Below, piece by piece: positions 42,562 to 55,045 of a stretch of DNA of 64,000 nt. Position 1 is the first letter of the stretch. Each line of letters begins with the position of its first letter. The stretch is taken from the NCBI GenBank assembly GCA_014529385.2, contig CM043944.1, positions 51,533,768 to 51,597,767 of the forward strand. The letters run 5' to 3'. The notes under the pieces are model-generated. The model saw nothing but the letters and a program-made list of their open reading frames with translations, searched no databases and was not told where the DNA came from. This stretch comes from Adiantum capillus-veneris (taxonomy: Eukaryota; Streptophyta; Polypodiopsida; Polypodiales; Pteridaceae). The position numbers and the translations under genes are program-made.

Positions 42562-43859
42562 CATGCCCCCCTTCTTGATGTAGATTTCGTCCTCGAAAGC
42601 TATTGAGATGAAGCCCGTTCGTCGAGGTGGAAGAGCATCCGAGATTGAATGTCTTTAGCCTTCTTCAATCACTGCAAAATCAACCGAAATTGGCACAGTA
42701 ACTGCATTCTCATAGATAATTAAAAAGCATATGCAGTTGTAGGCATACAAATTGATTGATAACAGAATATTAAACAATTTGTCAGCAATAAACATTAAAC
42801 TGTAATATAATCAAACGCATAAACAATTGTAAAGGTAAAAAACTAAATAAGTCTGGGATCCCTAATTTAACGGTTGAAAGGCACTAGAGGTCAACTATTA
42901 ATACCATGGACAAGCTTCTCAATTTTCTCTGGTCAATTAAGTTGTTTAATTGCGAGAGCCAAGTATTTCATGTCCGAGGGCTGACTAGAGGCTATACCTA
43001 AAAGACCTTGTAGTTAAGATACGATAAAAGGAATTGCTTATGAAATCATCGTTTGACTTATTTCCTTTTCTTTGACCCCCCAAAGTCTTTTCACATTGAT
43101 TCAATTTTGATGTGTGTGCTTATTTTGTATGCCTTGGGTTTTTTGCCTTTTAAGGAAAAGAGCCCACACTAAGAACCTCTAGGGCTCTAGTACCATAGGA
43201 GATACATGTGAGTGAAGTACCAAATCAAGCTAGGATTTCTCTTCCAGCTTAAGATTTTACATTGTGGCACTTTTGATTTTTTTTTGTTTGTATGTTTTCA
43301 ACATTTTAATTTTGTAACTTTGGGGAGTCATATAACACTATTACCCTCCCGAGGCTCATCACACTAGTAAACTCCCCATATAATACTTAAACTAAAGGTC
43401 AATAGGGACTAAGCCTTATGACATAAAATTATATAGAATCTAATGTTTAATCTAAGCAAATGTGCAGAACATTGTGCTACCAATCACATTTAAAGTAGAA
43501 AACATGGATGCAAAAATAAAGACAAGGGACAATGCTAATGGTCAAGAAACACCTGTTTGTGTTGATGATCGCGCTTGATTTGAAGAGTGAATGAGAGAAA
43601 GATTCCATGAAGGTCCAAATCCTAACAACAGCAACACGTTCCTCTACACACTAAGAAACACAAAGAATACCTCTAGGAGGCACATCAGTGGGAAGAGGGA
43701 CAAACCCTTATTGAACACAATTAAACAACATAAGGAACCCTAACCTAACTATTTGCAAACACCCCCCCCCCCCCCCCCCCACTAGAGAATCAAGGGAACA
43801 TGATATTGTAGAGATGGGGAGGTAACTGTTAGGCTAAATCCCTATCCTCATCATCATCG
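42562..43859. other. AT-rich DNA without a gene; poly-C run
   Basis: No coding frame or known repeat is recognised. A run of 19 C lies at 43762-43780. It is presumably the 3' interior of the gypsy element whose pol lies at 44915-47938. Confidence 0.5.
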
Positions 43860-44495
43860 AGAAAAACGAAGTCATCATCCTTGAGACCATATGTACCATC
43901 CATGTAATCATGTAACTCTTCCTCATGATTAGAGGCACACACTAAGAACATCACTTGACGTCTATAGTCATCTTAGTCAAGAGGGTAAGTTTGTGCAATC
44001 GGAGAGACGTCCTCTCCTAAGTATGGATCAGTCGTGGTAAAGAGACGTATCAACCATTCTAAACTCCTCAAAATTCTTCTCACACGCTAGCGTATATATC
44101 AAATCCCATTCACATGCAAGCACCGGATAGACTATGTGAAACACTAGTCCTTGATACTATCCTTGGGCTTCCAATAGTCGTTTAAGAATCTAACGCCACG
44201 TTTTCTTACATTTTTGGGAGCGAGTGGGGCGTTTCTTAAAAGGTCCTTGTTTTTTAGCGTCAGTCATGGTCGCTAAAGAAGCTTTAGGGACCCAGTTGTA
44301 TGTTTTCTTTGCTATATTAGGATGCGTCTTGTGTGTCTCAAGCTATGTTTCAACTACAGAAGTTAAATCTCTAGAGAGTTGGGCTATAGGGAAATATGGT
44401 TCAACCTCTTGGCCATGCATTGTTGTTGGTTTTATTTCCTCAGGAGGTAATATCTCAGGGAGTATGGCTTGAGTGACATGGCTAAGAGATTGTTT
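43860..44495 (-). pseudogene. decayed reading frame downstream of the displaced protease
   Basis: After a TAG, the protease frame continues QAILPEILPPEEIKPTTMHG then QEVEPYFPIAQLSRDLTSVV. Further on, in another frame, come FTTTDPYLGEDVSPIAQTYP, RRQVMFLVCASNHEEELHDY and DGTYGLKDDDFVFLDDDED. Both parts read like protein rather than chance, but I recognise no domain. It might be an extra 3' ORF of the gypsy element. Confidence 0.4.
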
Positions 44496-44855
44496 CTACG
44501 TTGTGATACTCCCATTCCCCCAATCAATAGTGCATTTGGTCGCTATCATCCAAGTGCGTCCTAGGTTTATATGACCTTCCATAGTTCCAACAGGCATGAC
44601 CAAAAAGTCTTGAGCTACAACCCAGTTGTCATAACTGACAGAAGTGTTCCAGATTAAAAAAATTGTAATTTTTTTCTTGTTGAAACCCTTGACTTGGATA
44701 GTAATCTCAAATAGGGACGGGTTTCCAAACTGACACCACACTCCATATGACAAGTGATTATATTTAGCACCCGTGTCCAACAAGGCGTTATATAGCACTT
44801 TCCCATAGGTGCTATTTAGTTCAATAGGAAATCCTAGAGGTGTGTCAGAGTCCAA
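44496..44855 (-). pseudogene. retropepsin-like domain located after integrase
   Basis: A 119-residue open frame reads GFPIELNSTYGKVLYNALLD followed by TGAKYNHLSYGVW, giving the D-T-G-A active site. Later EGHINLGRTWMIATKCTIDW supplies the second hydrophobic-Gly part. It lies 60 bp downstream of the end of the integrase frame on the same strand. In known plant gypsy elements the protease precedes reverse transcriptase; none is visible upstream of RT here. Confidence 0.7.
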
Positions 44856-44914
44856 TCAATCATCCTTTATGTCAATGTGGAATGCATGTTTACAACTCCA
44901 AGGTTGGCCTCTCG

Positions 44915-47900
44915 TTAGCGTCTTATGCGTTGTTGTCGCTCCTTAGCCTCAGCTTGAGCTTGTATTTTCTTCAATTTTGTTTGTGCCTTGGCTACCTTTT
45001 TTTGATGGTGGATGGCACGTAGCTCCTCTTGGCTTAAAGGATCATAGTATCTTTTAAATTTGCTCCCATTGAGGAATCCAGTGGTTTCAACTCCATCAAG
45101 AGTCTCCACACGAATGGTACCTTGTGGAGTGATTTCACATACTCTATATGGTCCTTTTCCCGCATATTTTAACTTTTTTCTTCTCGTTTCAAAATCCATA
45201 CATAAGGACTTTATCACCAACATTGATATCTTTGTTCTTTAGATGACGGTCAAACCATTTCTTCCTCCTATCTTTCTCCACAAGTGCATTTTGCACAGCC
45301 AATTTTCTTTCTTCATCTAACCTCTCAAGGATGTATAAGCGCTCAAATAAAGGGTTACTGTTCCAACCTTCTTGTGAAGCTATGCATAGACTAGGAATTA
45401 CAAACTCCCATGGCATAACTGCTTCTTGGCCATATACCATTTTGAATTGTGTACAATTAATAGAAACTTTGTAAGAATTACGGTAAGCCCATAGAGTTGA
45501 TGTCAGCTTCAAATCCCAATCTGTGCGGTGAGTTTCGATTGTTTTGGTCAAGATAGAAATTAAGGTCTTGTTAGTCATTTGCTTGTGGATAATAAGGTGT
45601 GGAATTATGGTGGGCTATCATGAAGTTTGTCGTGAGTTCCTTTATCACTCCATTTATAAAATGAGTACCATTGTCACTCACAATCTCAAAGGGACAACCA
45701 AATCTTGTAATAATGTTCTCAAAGAGAAACTTGGCAGCAGTTGACCTTGCATCAGCTTTATGTGTTGCCTTGGCTTCCACCCACTTTGTCTCAATGACAA
45801 CGATAATATATCGAGATTGAGTGCTACGAGCTACTGGACTACTTGGGCCTACAAAGTTCAAATCCCATTTTTCAAATGGTTGTCACTTTAACAGGATGTA
45901 AGGGCATCTTATCCTTTCATTGTGTGATCTTGTAACATTGGCATTCATCACATCCTTTTGCAAAAAGTGATACATTCAAGGGTAGGACACCAATAGCCTG
46001 ATTGCAACACCTTTCTAGCAGTTAGTTCCCCTGAGAAATGTCCTCCGGCCATACCCATGTGGGCTTTTTGCAGTATGTATAAATACTCATCCTCACGAGC
46101 ATAACTCATCCTTACGAGCATGTATAAATACTCATCCTCACGAGCATAACGTTAAGAATATCGTCCTTCCCTATCTCGTAGAGAGTTCTTGCAATGAGAG
46201 AATAAGGTTCACATTCTTTTAACAGTTTTTGAGCTATATCTTTACGAAGCTCCTTGGGTGGAAAACCATTAACTAGAAAGTTCATAATCTTCTCACTCCA
46301 TTCAGGCATGGTCTCCACTAGGAATAGGGAAGTATCGGGCAATTCATCATCAACTCCAGTAGGGGCTTCACCATTGGGTATGCGAGACAAATGATCCTCC
46401 ATGACATGTCTTTTACAGGTCTCACCACAACGGTAAAATCAAACTCAAGGAGAATTAACAATCATCGTGTAATTCTTTTCGTGGAACAAGGTTTATTTAC
46501 TAGATACAACAAGGCTTGATGATCCACATAGAAAACAAACTTGTTGCAAGGAAGTAATAGCAAAATTTCTTCACTACATGAATCATAGCTAAACCTTCCC
46601 GCTCTGTAGTGGTGTAGTTTCTCTCGGCATCATTCAATTGAAGACTTGCAAAGCTAATGGGGTAGTCCAATTTATGTTCTCCTGGTTGAGCTAGAACACA
46701 CCCAATACAAAAGTTTGATGCATCCATATGCACATGGAAAATTACATTCCAATCGGACACTCGTAGAATGGGAGTACTTGTCAAGGTCTTTTTCAATGAC
46801 TCATAAGCATGGTCACACTCCGCGGTCCAGTGGAACTCAATAAGAAGCTTGTACAAAGGACAAGCTATCTCGGCAAAGTGAGCTATCTCGGCAAAGTTTA
46901 AAATAAATCATCGGTAATAACCAATATGGCCCATGAACCTTTGACTTCCTTTATAGTTTGTAGGTGGTAGCAATTCAACAATGGCTTTAATTTTGCTCTC
47001 ATATGTGGAAATCCTATTTTTGGACACTATATGCCCTAAAATGACTCCATGTTTAATCCAACATTGACACTTGAAAGGGTTTAAGGAGATGCAATACAAT
47101 CTGCACTTCTCAAACACTTTCCATAAACATGATAGATGTTGTTTCCAAGAAGAATAAACACAAAGGTCATCTAAGAAAGCTTCGCAAAACTCCCTCAAAT
47201 ATTCTCTAAAAGCGGTGTTTATTAATCTTTGGAAGATAGTAGAAGCATTGGTTAAGCCAAAAGCCATAACACGAAATAAGAACACTCTGAATTCAGTTAT
47301 AAAAGCCGTTTTAACTTGGTTCTCTAATGAAATTGTGATTTTATTGTATCCAGAGTACCCATTGAAAAAGCTATAAGCTTCTTTTCCTACAACTCTTTCA
47401 AGCACATGTTCAGAATATGGCAAGGGGTAATGGTCCCTCCTAGTGGTAGCATTGACCTTTTTAAGATCCACGCACACTTTGAGTTTCCCGTTATTTTTTG
47501 GCACAATCACTTTTGGAGACACCCATTCTGAGTGCTCAATAGGGTATATGCATCCGCATTTGACAAGCTTTTCAATCTCTTCTTGAACAATCTTTGCATA
47601 CTTAGGATTCATTGGGTAGGATCGTTGTTGGACTGGTTTAGCCAGGCTATTCATGGGGATTGTATGTTGCACCACGGAAGGTGGAACACTTTCATATCAT
47701 GATATGTCCAAGCAAATATATCCTTGAATTCCTTGAGAAGTTCTTTCAATACATACTCCTCAGTTTCTGTCAGATCTTGAGCAACGAAAACAGGTTTGGA
47801 CTCTTCTCCTGGGTTTGCTAACTCTATCTCCTTAACTATCACTAGACCATCATAGACTCCATTGCTTCCATATCGTTGGACCATCATAGACTCCATTGCT

Positions 47901-47938
47901 TCCATCGATAGGTTTTCTTTGAGCCTTTGTATACACAA
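44915..47938 (-). pseudogene. pol: Tat/Athila-like gypsy pol: RT, RNase H, integrase
   Basis: Minus-strand order: ELLKEFKDIFAWTYHDM (near 47700); RT with SEWVSPKVIVPKNNGKLKVC, ATTRRDHYPLPYSEHVLERV, MAFGLTNASTIFQRLINTAF and FLDDLCVYS (46908-47675); RNase H with HVHMDASNFCIGCVLAQPGE and ERNYTTTEREGLAMIHVVKK; HLSRIPNGE before integrase; integrase core SRYIIVVIETKWVEAKATHK and EIVSDNGTHFINGVIKEL (45571-45861); C-terminal VLMYGF and GKGPYRVCEITPQGTIRVET, ending near 44915. Sequence style (DGYSGYNKI-type, no chromodomain) fits the non-chromoviral Tat/Athila branch. It has frameshifts between every domain. Confidence 0.9.
47850..47915. repeat. short tandem duplication
   Basis: CATCATAGACTCCATTGCTT(CCAT) occurs at about 47849 and 47883. 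Confidence 0.9.
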
Positions 47939-48689
47939 CCTTACGCTCCTCCGTGGTGTAGGATTTGAAATGATCGGGTGCAGGGTGTAAGTCTGTGAGG
48001 TCTTGTTGTTCTGCGAGTCGTGATTTCATTTTCGCTGCTTTTTGTTGTTGAGCTAACTCTCAATTTTGTCGTCTCCTTAGGGTACGGCTTAACCTTGGCT
48101 TCTCTGTAGCTTGTAGTTGTGCGATTGTAAGAAATGCGAAATACAATAAGGATCTAGTAGCAAGGAGAGTAGAGAGAGATACGATGCAAAGTAGATTAGT
48201 GGCAAGTCAAAACCTTTAGATTAGCATACTATTACAAAGTGATGGCTTCATCCACCCATGTGCCCTCAAGGTAGAGCTTAGATGGCGATTTAAACAACTA
48301 GAGCAAGTAGGAATACAAGGGACTAACATTCCTTACACAAGGATGTGTTGTGTGTGTCAAGTGTGCACACCATTCTACCAAATTACTCATGAGAAGGCCT
48401 CCTTATATAGATGTAAGGAAGCCTCTAAACGCCCATGTGCAGTCGTCCTTAGATAGCCAAGTCCAAGAAGGAATCTTCCGTGCGAACATATTTAGCCGCT
48501 TTTGGGTAGACAAGTCCTCCTAGAACTCGGCCACCAGCTAAGGAAATCTGGCCACCGGCCAAAGACCACGGACAATCGGCCACCACACAGCCATTTTTCG
48601 ATTGTCTTCCGGCCGTCGTCTGAACAAGATATTATGACGAAAAGGAATATACTGGCGAAAGGAATAAAAAGTCTTGGGGGATTCCGTCC
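47939..48689 (-). other. 5' part of the Tat/Athila-like element: leader and probable LTR
   Basis: From about 48050, KMKSRLAEQQDLTDLHPAPD and TEERKVVYTKAQRKPIDGSN lead into pol in another frame. Upstream, a minus-strand TATA-like CATCTATATAAGG (48408-48420) suggests an LTR promoter in 48140-48500. LTR ends were not resolved because the matching copy was not found. Confidence 0.4.
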
Positions 48690-49296
48690 CTGAGGCCCCC
48701 AAAGTTGGCTCTGAATTTGCTCCATACTATCCACAATCCCAAATAGAGATTTCATCAGCGTGCAAAGCTGGAATCCACCAAATATATGTGCACCATTGGC
48801 TTCTCCTCATATGGGGGCCTTACAAACTGTGCAACATATATTGTGGTGGCAAAACTGAGAGAGGTGGGCATTGCAAGTATACCAATAGCGATGTCAATGG
48901 GTTGTGGACTACACATAACTCTTTGAAGGTATTCACCCCAGTTATCTACCAACTTCCGATGAGCATCTCATGCCCCTATATAATTAAGCCATTCCGCGGT
49001 AGATTTATTTTCATTTATTCTAGCATGCACATTTGCTCGATAACTTCGCCTCTTATATCTTTTACTCTTCTTGTCTAATATTTGATTACGACCGATCTCT
49101 AGTGAAGAGTCACTAGATGAATTGCTACTTGTGCCTTCTGCTCTCTTGGATAGATTGTCATCTAGGGTACCACTCGGCCCTGAATGGTTTGTCCCCACAT
49201 TTTCATTAAGATTTAACTTTGATTCTTCGTCCTCAGAGTCAATTTCAATTGATAATTCTGACTCCAAATCGTGTGGGCTATAGACTTGTGAGACAT
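48690..49296 (-). pseudogene. acidic ORF, unidentified, interrupted by the element at 49297
   Basis: The minus-strand frame reads SPHDLESELSIEIDSEDEES, NENVGTNHSGPSGTLDDNLS, KKSKRYKRRSYRANVHARIN and STAEWLNYIGA. After one in-frame TGA it continues LVDNWGEYLQRVMCSPQPID and TTIYVAQFVRPPYEEKPMVH. The sequence looks protein-like: acidic Ser-rich N-part, basic patch, then a globular part. I recognise no family. It is cut at 49296 by an LTR. Confidence 0.45.
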
Positions 49297-51602
49297 TGGA
49301 GAGGGGAAATGGGGGAACACATCTGGCATAAACACAAGAGCCTCTCTATAGCTCAGGGTATCCACAACACCCCTATCCTCTCGGAAAAAGCCTTCGAAAA
49401 ACACTTTACTCTAGCAGATCACCGCCTGCTCAATTTCCACTACGCACACACTCCACAAATCTGCCACACAACGCACACCTACTGCATCGGCCTATCTCCA
49501 CCCTTACACACACACACACAACCACTCAATCTCACTCTCTTATTCAAAACACTGTCGTTCTGGGGGGGCACACACTTCCACACAACCGGCACCGAGGGGA
49601 AACACCCGAGCAAGAGAAAGAGAAGGGGGGAAGGGGAGACAACAACGAGACGGGGAAACATTGGCTTGATTGCACTTCACAAAGCACGTACATAGGCTCA
49701 CACTACCATTATCATGGCCATTTTCACAAGAAAATACAAAGGGCTTTGACAGGCACACTCCTCTGTCAGAGAGCTCCACTTTGCAGGCTTCAAACGACAC
49801 CCAAAAGCCAGGAAAAAAGCCTCTAATTTGATCCAATTTTGACTTTTATAGGGGGGCCTTTAATTTTGGAATTTGCATTTTCATTGGTCCATTTGGCATC
49901 TTGATTTGGCATTTTTGGAGGGGGGAAACCGCTTTACTCCATCTGCTCTATTTCTCTCTCTTTTGTACTGGGGGGGGGGGGGTGCAATAGCGACGTCGCT
50001 ATTGCCCCTAGACACTTTTTTCATTTTTAATTTTTTCCTCTTTCATTTTTACCCCTTGGGTGGGCTATTTTGCACTGCACCATTGGCCTAATTTTGACTC
50101 TCTCTCTCTATCTATCCGACTCCTCCTGCCACTTCTCTATTCTTTTCTCTCTCCTCCTTCCCCGTGGTCTGGCTTCCACCTTGCTCGACTTTGCTCGGCC
50201 GGCCTTGAAACGGCCCTCATTTTCTCCTTATACACATGGGACTGCCTCCTGCTTTGCCACCACGGGCCACTTCCCTTTGATTTACCCTCTGCTCACTGCC
50301 TTGGAATGCCTCACCTCATTGTGGGACCCCTCCCCTAGACTTGCAATAGCGAGGTCGCTATTGGGTGGGGGGGTTCCCCTTCAAAAGTTTTGGGGCTCTT
50401 TGGCAGCAGGAACTACCCCACTTAAGCACCGCCATGTCATCATCGAGCCCAACTGAGCCGCTGCCTTTGTTAGCCACCATGCGCCCCGACTAGGCCAAAA
50501 CCTCCTCCATCTCCGCCCTGCAGGGCCGCCGCCCGCCAACACAGCTCCGACAGCACCCAACTCCATAGCTCACGGAGCTTGCCTCCCTTTATACATCTCA
50601 AAAGGGCTCACACCCTGCCCAGATACCCTCGACTCCCGCCTTCTCAATGCGCATGTGGGATCAACATTCCTCCACATGGCAGCTTTAGGGCCCATGGTCT
50701 CCAAAGCATTTGAAAAACTTGTAAAACCCCCCCAAAAAAAATCCACTTTTCCCCCTTGTCTGTCTTGCTTGCCAACTAGTACTCAGTGATCCAATCACTA
50801 AGCTGTGAAGCTGTGCCCAATTCCCACTTTATCGGCCCCGGGCCGTGCAAACCTCGTCATCTTCCGACTCACCTGAGCCCGCTATCCAAGGCCACAAAAA
50901 ACTAAAAAAATCATCTGCAAACCTTTCATTTCCCAAAGCTCCCAACTTGATCCTGCTGTATCTTGCTGACCGAGTACCGGATTGATGCACCATCAATTTG
51001 TGCTAGCTCCACCCGATGCACACTATCACCGAAAACCTTGGCAAGGCAGAACGATCCCAGATGGCACACCCTCCAATGTGGGCAAGTGGGCTTAGACCCG
51101 GCCCCCAAGAAATCTTCTGGTGATCATATCTTGCTAACCAGAGCTCCGATTCGCAATCCGAGAAGACCGGCACGCTCCGTAACTCGAGCACTACACATGT
51201 ATCCACATACACCTACCTTGGCCACCTGTCCACAACTTCCCTATCCGTCGGTGATCTGCTACACACTTTATGTTTGAACTGCAATATCTTGAGCACCGGG
51301 TCTCCATTTGACGAGCCGTCTGGACCGGCTTCTAGAGCACATTGAACACTACATTCCAGAGCACTGACTTGACATTTTGGGCACCTTCATCTGCCATCCC
51401 ACCTAAACCATCTTTGAGCCTTCTTGGCCTAAAAAGCCACTTTAAACGTACACTTCTGCTATCCTTTGGTTGCCTGGGTCCTTGGCACCTGCCCTAGCCT
51501 TCTGCACTGCACTTGCCTGTTGCCTCTGCCTGGCATGGACCATCTCCTAGCTCGGACCACCAACTTTGGCTGCACCATCATTGCCTAGCCCCTCGTTGAA
51601 CA
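49297..51602 (-). repeat. 3' LTR of LARD-like copy B, about 2.3 kb
   Basis: Segments 49297-49716 and 50590-51345 match 53639-54058 and 54060-54840 of the other LTR. The outer end TGTTCAACGAGGGG (minus strand, from 51602) also occurs in copy A near 39240. The extra segment 49717-50590 holds a G run and two palindromes. Confidence 0.82.
49984..50364. repeat. pair of 22-bp palindromes in the LTR
   Basis: At 49984-50005 the half-site GCAATAGCGAC is followed by its exact reverse complement. At 50343-50364 the same sequence recurs with two changes (one in the centre, one at the end). Both adjoin G-rich runs (GGGG tracts before the first, after the second). Confidence 0.95.
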
Positions 51603-52984
51603 TCTATGTTCGACCACATATGGGCTTATTGCACTAAAAAAACTCACCAAAAACAAATTCTCTGTACACTGCAAAACCACATAGTATATGTACAAAACTG
51701 GCACTTGTAACCTGCCACCTTTGCTCATGCGGGTTGCCTAACCCCCTACTTTATCTGTCATCAACCCCTTGGGTCAAACACCTTGCATTGGCCTCCTCCG
51801 TCTACTTGCAACAACAACCTTGCATAGTGCCACACCAAGGCCCATATCCAGCTACATAGCCAAGCTGCCATCAACATGCTTCTACCACTCCAAGCACTTA
51901 TTGGCAAACTGCCCACTCACAACCAAACATATTCGAGAAAACCGAATAGAGCACCCTTGTGCTCACACCATCCAAAGACCTGCTTGTACCATCACCCGCA
52001 CCAAGTGGACTTGAAATGCTTGACTCAATCTCCCAACCATGTAAGGCTAGATCCTCGTCTAGCAGATCCTGCACCTGTTCAACAACATACTGCACAACTG
52101 CTTTTATTAGCATCCCCTTTAACCACCACTGATAGACCTCCTTAGAAAGCTTGGACACTGCTTTGGAGTCCACATCACCTATCATAGAGGGCACTGACTA
52201 CATAGGGAGTACCTATAACTTTGACTCCGCTTTGCCCTTCTCCCCTGACATGAACTCAATTCCAGCATCGTCGAGCTCCTCCTCGTCAACCGGCCCTTCA
52301 AGGTCGATAAGCTCTGCCAAGGAAGAGAGAAACTCGTTCTCTATCACATCCTCCTCATCCTCTTCCGTAGGTACAACTGCTCTAACCCTTTTGGCAAAGT
52401 TCCGCACTTGCTACACCACTATGGCATATCTACTGCTACCTTCATGTCCATGGTCATTAGCACGGTACTGCACACCAGCTTTACCTTCCCTTCGCCACAT
52501 GTAGGCCTAGACTTCTCCACTTGGTCTTCACTAAGCACTTCGGCTTGCACTTTAGACTGATCTTCACACACATTTACAGCCTCTCCACTCACATGTAAGA
52601 GGTCAAACTCATCATACCTGGATTGAGATGACTCGGTCTCCCAACTAGTGTCTTCGTCCATAGAACTATCATCACTCGACACAGTCTCCTCTTCGGTTTC
52701 AAGCTCAGAATCTCCTCTAGCTTCACCGCTTCAACCTCGTCTGCAAACCGCACTCCTTGCTCTTTACCACACTTCAATGGAGCTTCAACAACTACACTTG
52801 AATTTGGCAGCACATTCTTTGTCCACTTTGGAACCACTTGCACTTCCTCCATAATTGGAACCACTCTAGCTGGCATCTTTGGCATACGAACCACCCTATC
52901 TCTGTGTAGCCAAAGAACCCCTGGTTCCTCTTACACTTGCACTTCTCTTTGCACCACCTGTGGCTCGGCTACCACCGCATTATA
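51603..52984 (-). pseudogene. acidic interior region of LARD-like copy B, function unknown
   Basis: Overlapping minus-strand frames read PKMPARVVPIMEEVQVVPKW (near 52860), DDSSMDEDTSWETESSQSRY (near 52650), RVRAVVPTEEDEEDVIENEF and LIDLEGPVDEEELDDAGIEF (near 52300). Near 52100 is YVVEQVQDLLDEDLALHGWE. They join by frameshifts into one long acidic tail after gag. Copy A has a similar tail (39878-40408). No domain is recognised. Confidence 0.45.
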
Positions 52985-53542
52985 CTACTTTGGCATCACT
53001 GCATTTGGCAAACCCTGCCTAGCCTCGCGCTTCTTCAAAATCTTTTTGGTTCGCCCTCTCGCTAGAGCTACCGCCTCCTCATACGACATTATGCCATCTA
53101 TCTCCACCTTATCATGCACTTTCTCATGTAGGCAATCCATGAATTTACACAATTTCAAAAGACTGGCATTTTCTGTAGCAGTTACCTTAATTAAATTCCC
53201 CCAAAGGGCTTCGAATTCCCACTCGAACACTTGAAAATCACCCTCCAAGCTTTTCTTCAAACTGTCTAGCTTCTGCTTTACTTCATCCAGCTGCGCATCC
53301 ATAACAAATCTGCTTCGAAAAGACGCCTCTAGGGCTTCACAATCAGCTTTTTCTTCTTCACCAAGGCTATCGAACCATAGCCTCGCTTTACCACGAACAA
53401 GGAGCGGGAACACGTGTACCGCACCATCTTCTCTCGATAAACCACTTTCCAACACGAACAACCCATAGTCTTGAAGCCAAGTTTTCGCATCTTCAATCCC
53501 AGTGAAAATGGGAAATCCTGTCCAAGCCATCACTAGCAGCAC
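52985..53542 (-). CDS. gag: gag of LARD-like copy B
   Basis: A 185-residue open frame has the Retrotrans_gag pattern: FPIFTGIEDAKTWLQDYGLF, then VHVFPLLVRGKARLWFDSLG, then CEALEASFRSRFVMDAQLDE, then VFEWEFEALWGNLIKVTATE, then KVEIDGIMSYEEAVALARGR. It lacks a zinc knuckle in the part seen. It is uninterrupted, unlike most frames here. The start codon used by the element is uncertain because the frame extends upstream toward the LTR. It probably supplies the capsid for a non-autonomous element. Confidence 0.7.
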   Translation of the reverse strand: MLLVMAWTGFPIFTGIEDAKTWLQDYGLFVLESGLSREDGAVHVFPLLVRGKARLWFDSLGEEEKADCEALEASFRSRFVMDAQLDEVKQKLDSLKKSLEGDFQVFEWEFEALWGNLIKVTATENASLLKLCKFMDCLHEKVHDKVEIDGIMSYEEAVALARGRTKKILKKREARQGLPNAVMPK

Positions 53543-53638
53543 CTGCTCTTCAAAGGTCGCACCTTTGGCATCACGGAAATCACCACTTTGATGTCAACCA
53601 GGGGCATCAACATACTCCTCAGTGGGGGCACCAGAAGA

Positions 53639-55045
53639 TGGAGAGGGGGAATGGGGGAACACACACGGCACAAACACAAGGGCCTCTCTATAGCTCAGGG
53701 TATCCACAACACCCCTATCCTCTCGGAAAACACCTTCAAAAAACACTTTACACTAGTAGACCACCACCGGCTCAATTTCCACTCCTCACACACTCCACAA
53801 ATCCACCACACAACGCACACCTAGTGCCTCCGCTTGTCTCCACCCTTACACACACACACAACCACTCAATCTCACTCTCTTACTCAAAACACCGTCGGTC
53901 CGGGGGGGCACACACTTCCACACAACCGGCACCGAGGGGAAACACCCGAGCAGGAGAAAGAGAAGGGGGGAAGGGGAGGCGATAACGAGATGGGGCAACA
54001 GTGGCTTGATTAACTTCACAAAGCACGTACATAGGCTCACACTGCCATCATCATGGCCACCTCAAAAGGGCTCACACCTTGGCCGAAATACCCTTGACTC
54101 TCGCCTTCTCAATGCGCATGTGGGATCAACATTCCTGCACGTGGAAGCTTTAGGGCTCATGGCCTCCAAAGCATTTGAAAAACTTGAAAAAAACCCCCAA
54201 AAAAAATCCACTTTTCCCCCTTGCTGTCTTGCCTGCCAACTAGTACTCAGTGATCCGATCACTAAGCCGTGAAACTGTGCCCAATTTCCACTTTACCGTC
54301 CCCGGGCCGTGCAAACCTTGTCATCTTCCGACTCACCTGAGCCCACTATCCAAGGCCACAAAAAACTAAAAAAATCATCTTCAAACCTTTCACTGCCCAA
54401 AGCTCCCAACTTGATCCTGTTGTATCTTGCTGATCGAGTACCCGATTGATGTACCGTCGATTTGTGCTAGCTCCACATGATGTACACTATCACCGAGAAC
54501 CTTGGTGAGGCCGAAAGGATGCCAGATGGCGCACCCTCCAATGCGGGTAAGTGGGCTCAGACCCGGCCCCCGGGAAATCTTCTGGTGATCATATCTTGGT
54601 AACCAGAGCTCCGATTCGAAATCCGAGAAGACCGGCATGCTCTATAACTTGAGCACTACACATGTATCCACCCACACCTGCCTGGGCCACCTGTCCCCAG
54701 CTCCCCTATCCGTCGGGGATCTGCTACACACTTTATCTTTGAACTACAATATCTTGAGCACCTGGTCTCCGTTTGACGAGCCGTTTGGACTGGCTTCTAA
54801 AGCACATCAAACACTACATTCCAGAGCACTGACTTGACATTCCAGCACCTTCATCTGCCATCATACCTGAACCATCTTTGAGCCTCCTTGGCCTAAAAAG
54901 CTGCTTTAAACGTACACTTCCGCTATCCTTTGGCTGCTCGGGTCCTTGGCACCTGCCCTAGCCTTCTGCACTGCACTTGCCTGCTGCCTTTGCTTGGCAT
55001 GGACCATCTCCTAGCTCATACCAACTTTGGTTGCACCGATGTTAC
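53639..55045 (-). repeat. 5' LTR of LARD-like copy B, internally deleted and truncated
   Basis: It is collinear with 49297-51560 apart from the missing 49717-50590 equivalent. The minus-strand sequence after the LTR, TCTTCTGGTGCCCCCACTG, may hold the primer-binding site. The outer 30 bp including TGTTCAACG are absent. Confidence 0.78.

Larger units (their letters stand above)
49297..55045 (-). mobile_element. pol-less large retrotransposon (LARD-like), copy B
   Basis: The left (3') LTR is 49297-51602, the interior 51603-53638, the right (5') LTR 53639 to about 55045. Both LTRs begin on the plus strand TGGAGAGGGG(G)AATGGGGG. The interior has gag and an acidic region but no protease, RT or integrase. 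The right LTR lacks an 870-bp segment present in the left one and its outermost end. Such elements must use proteins of another element. Confidence 0.8.
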
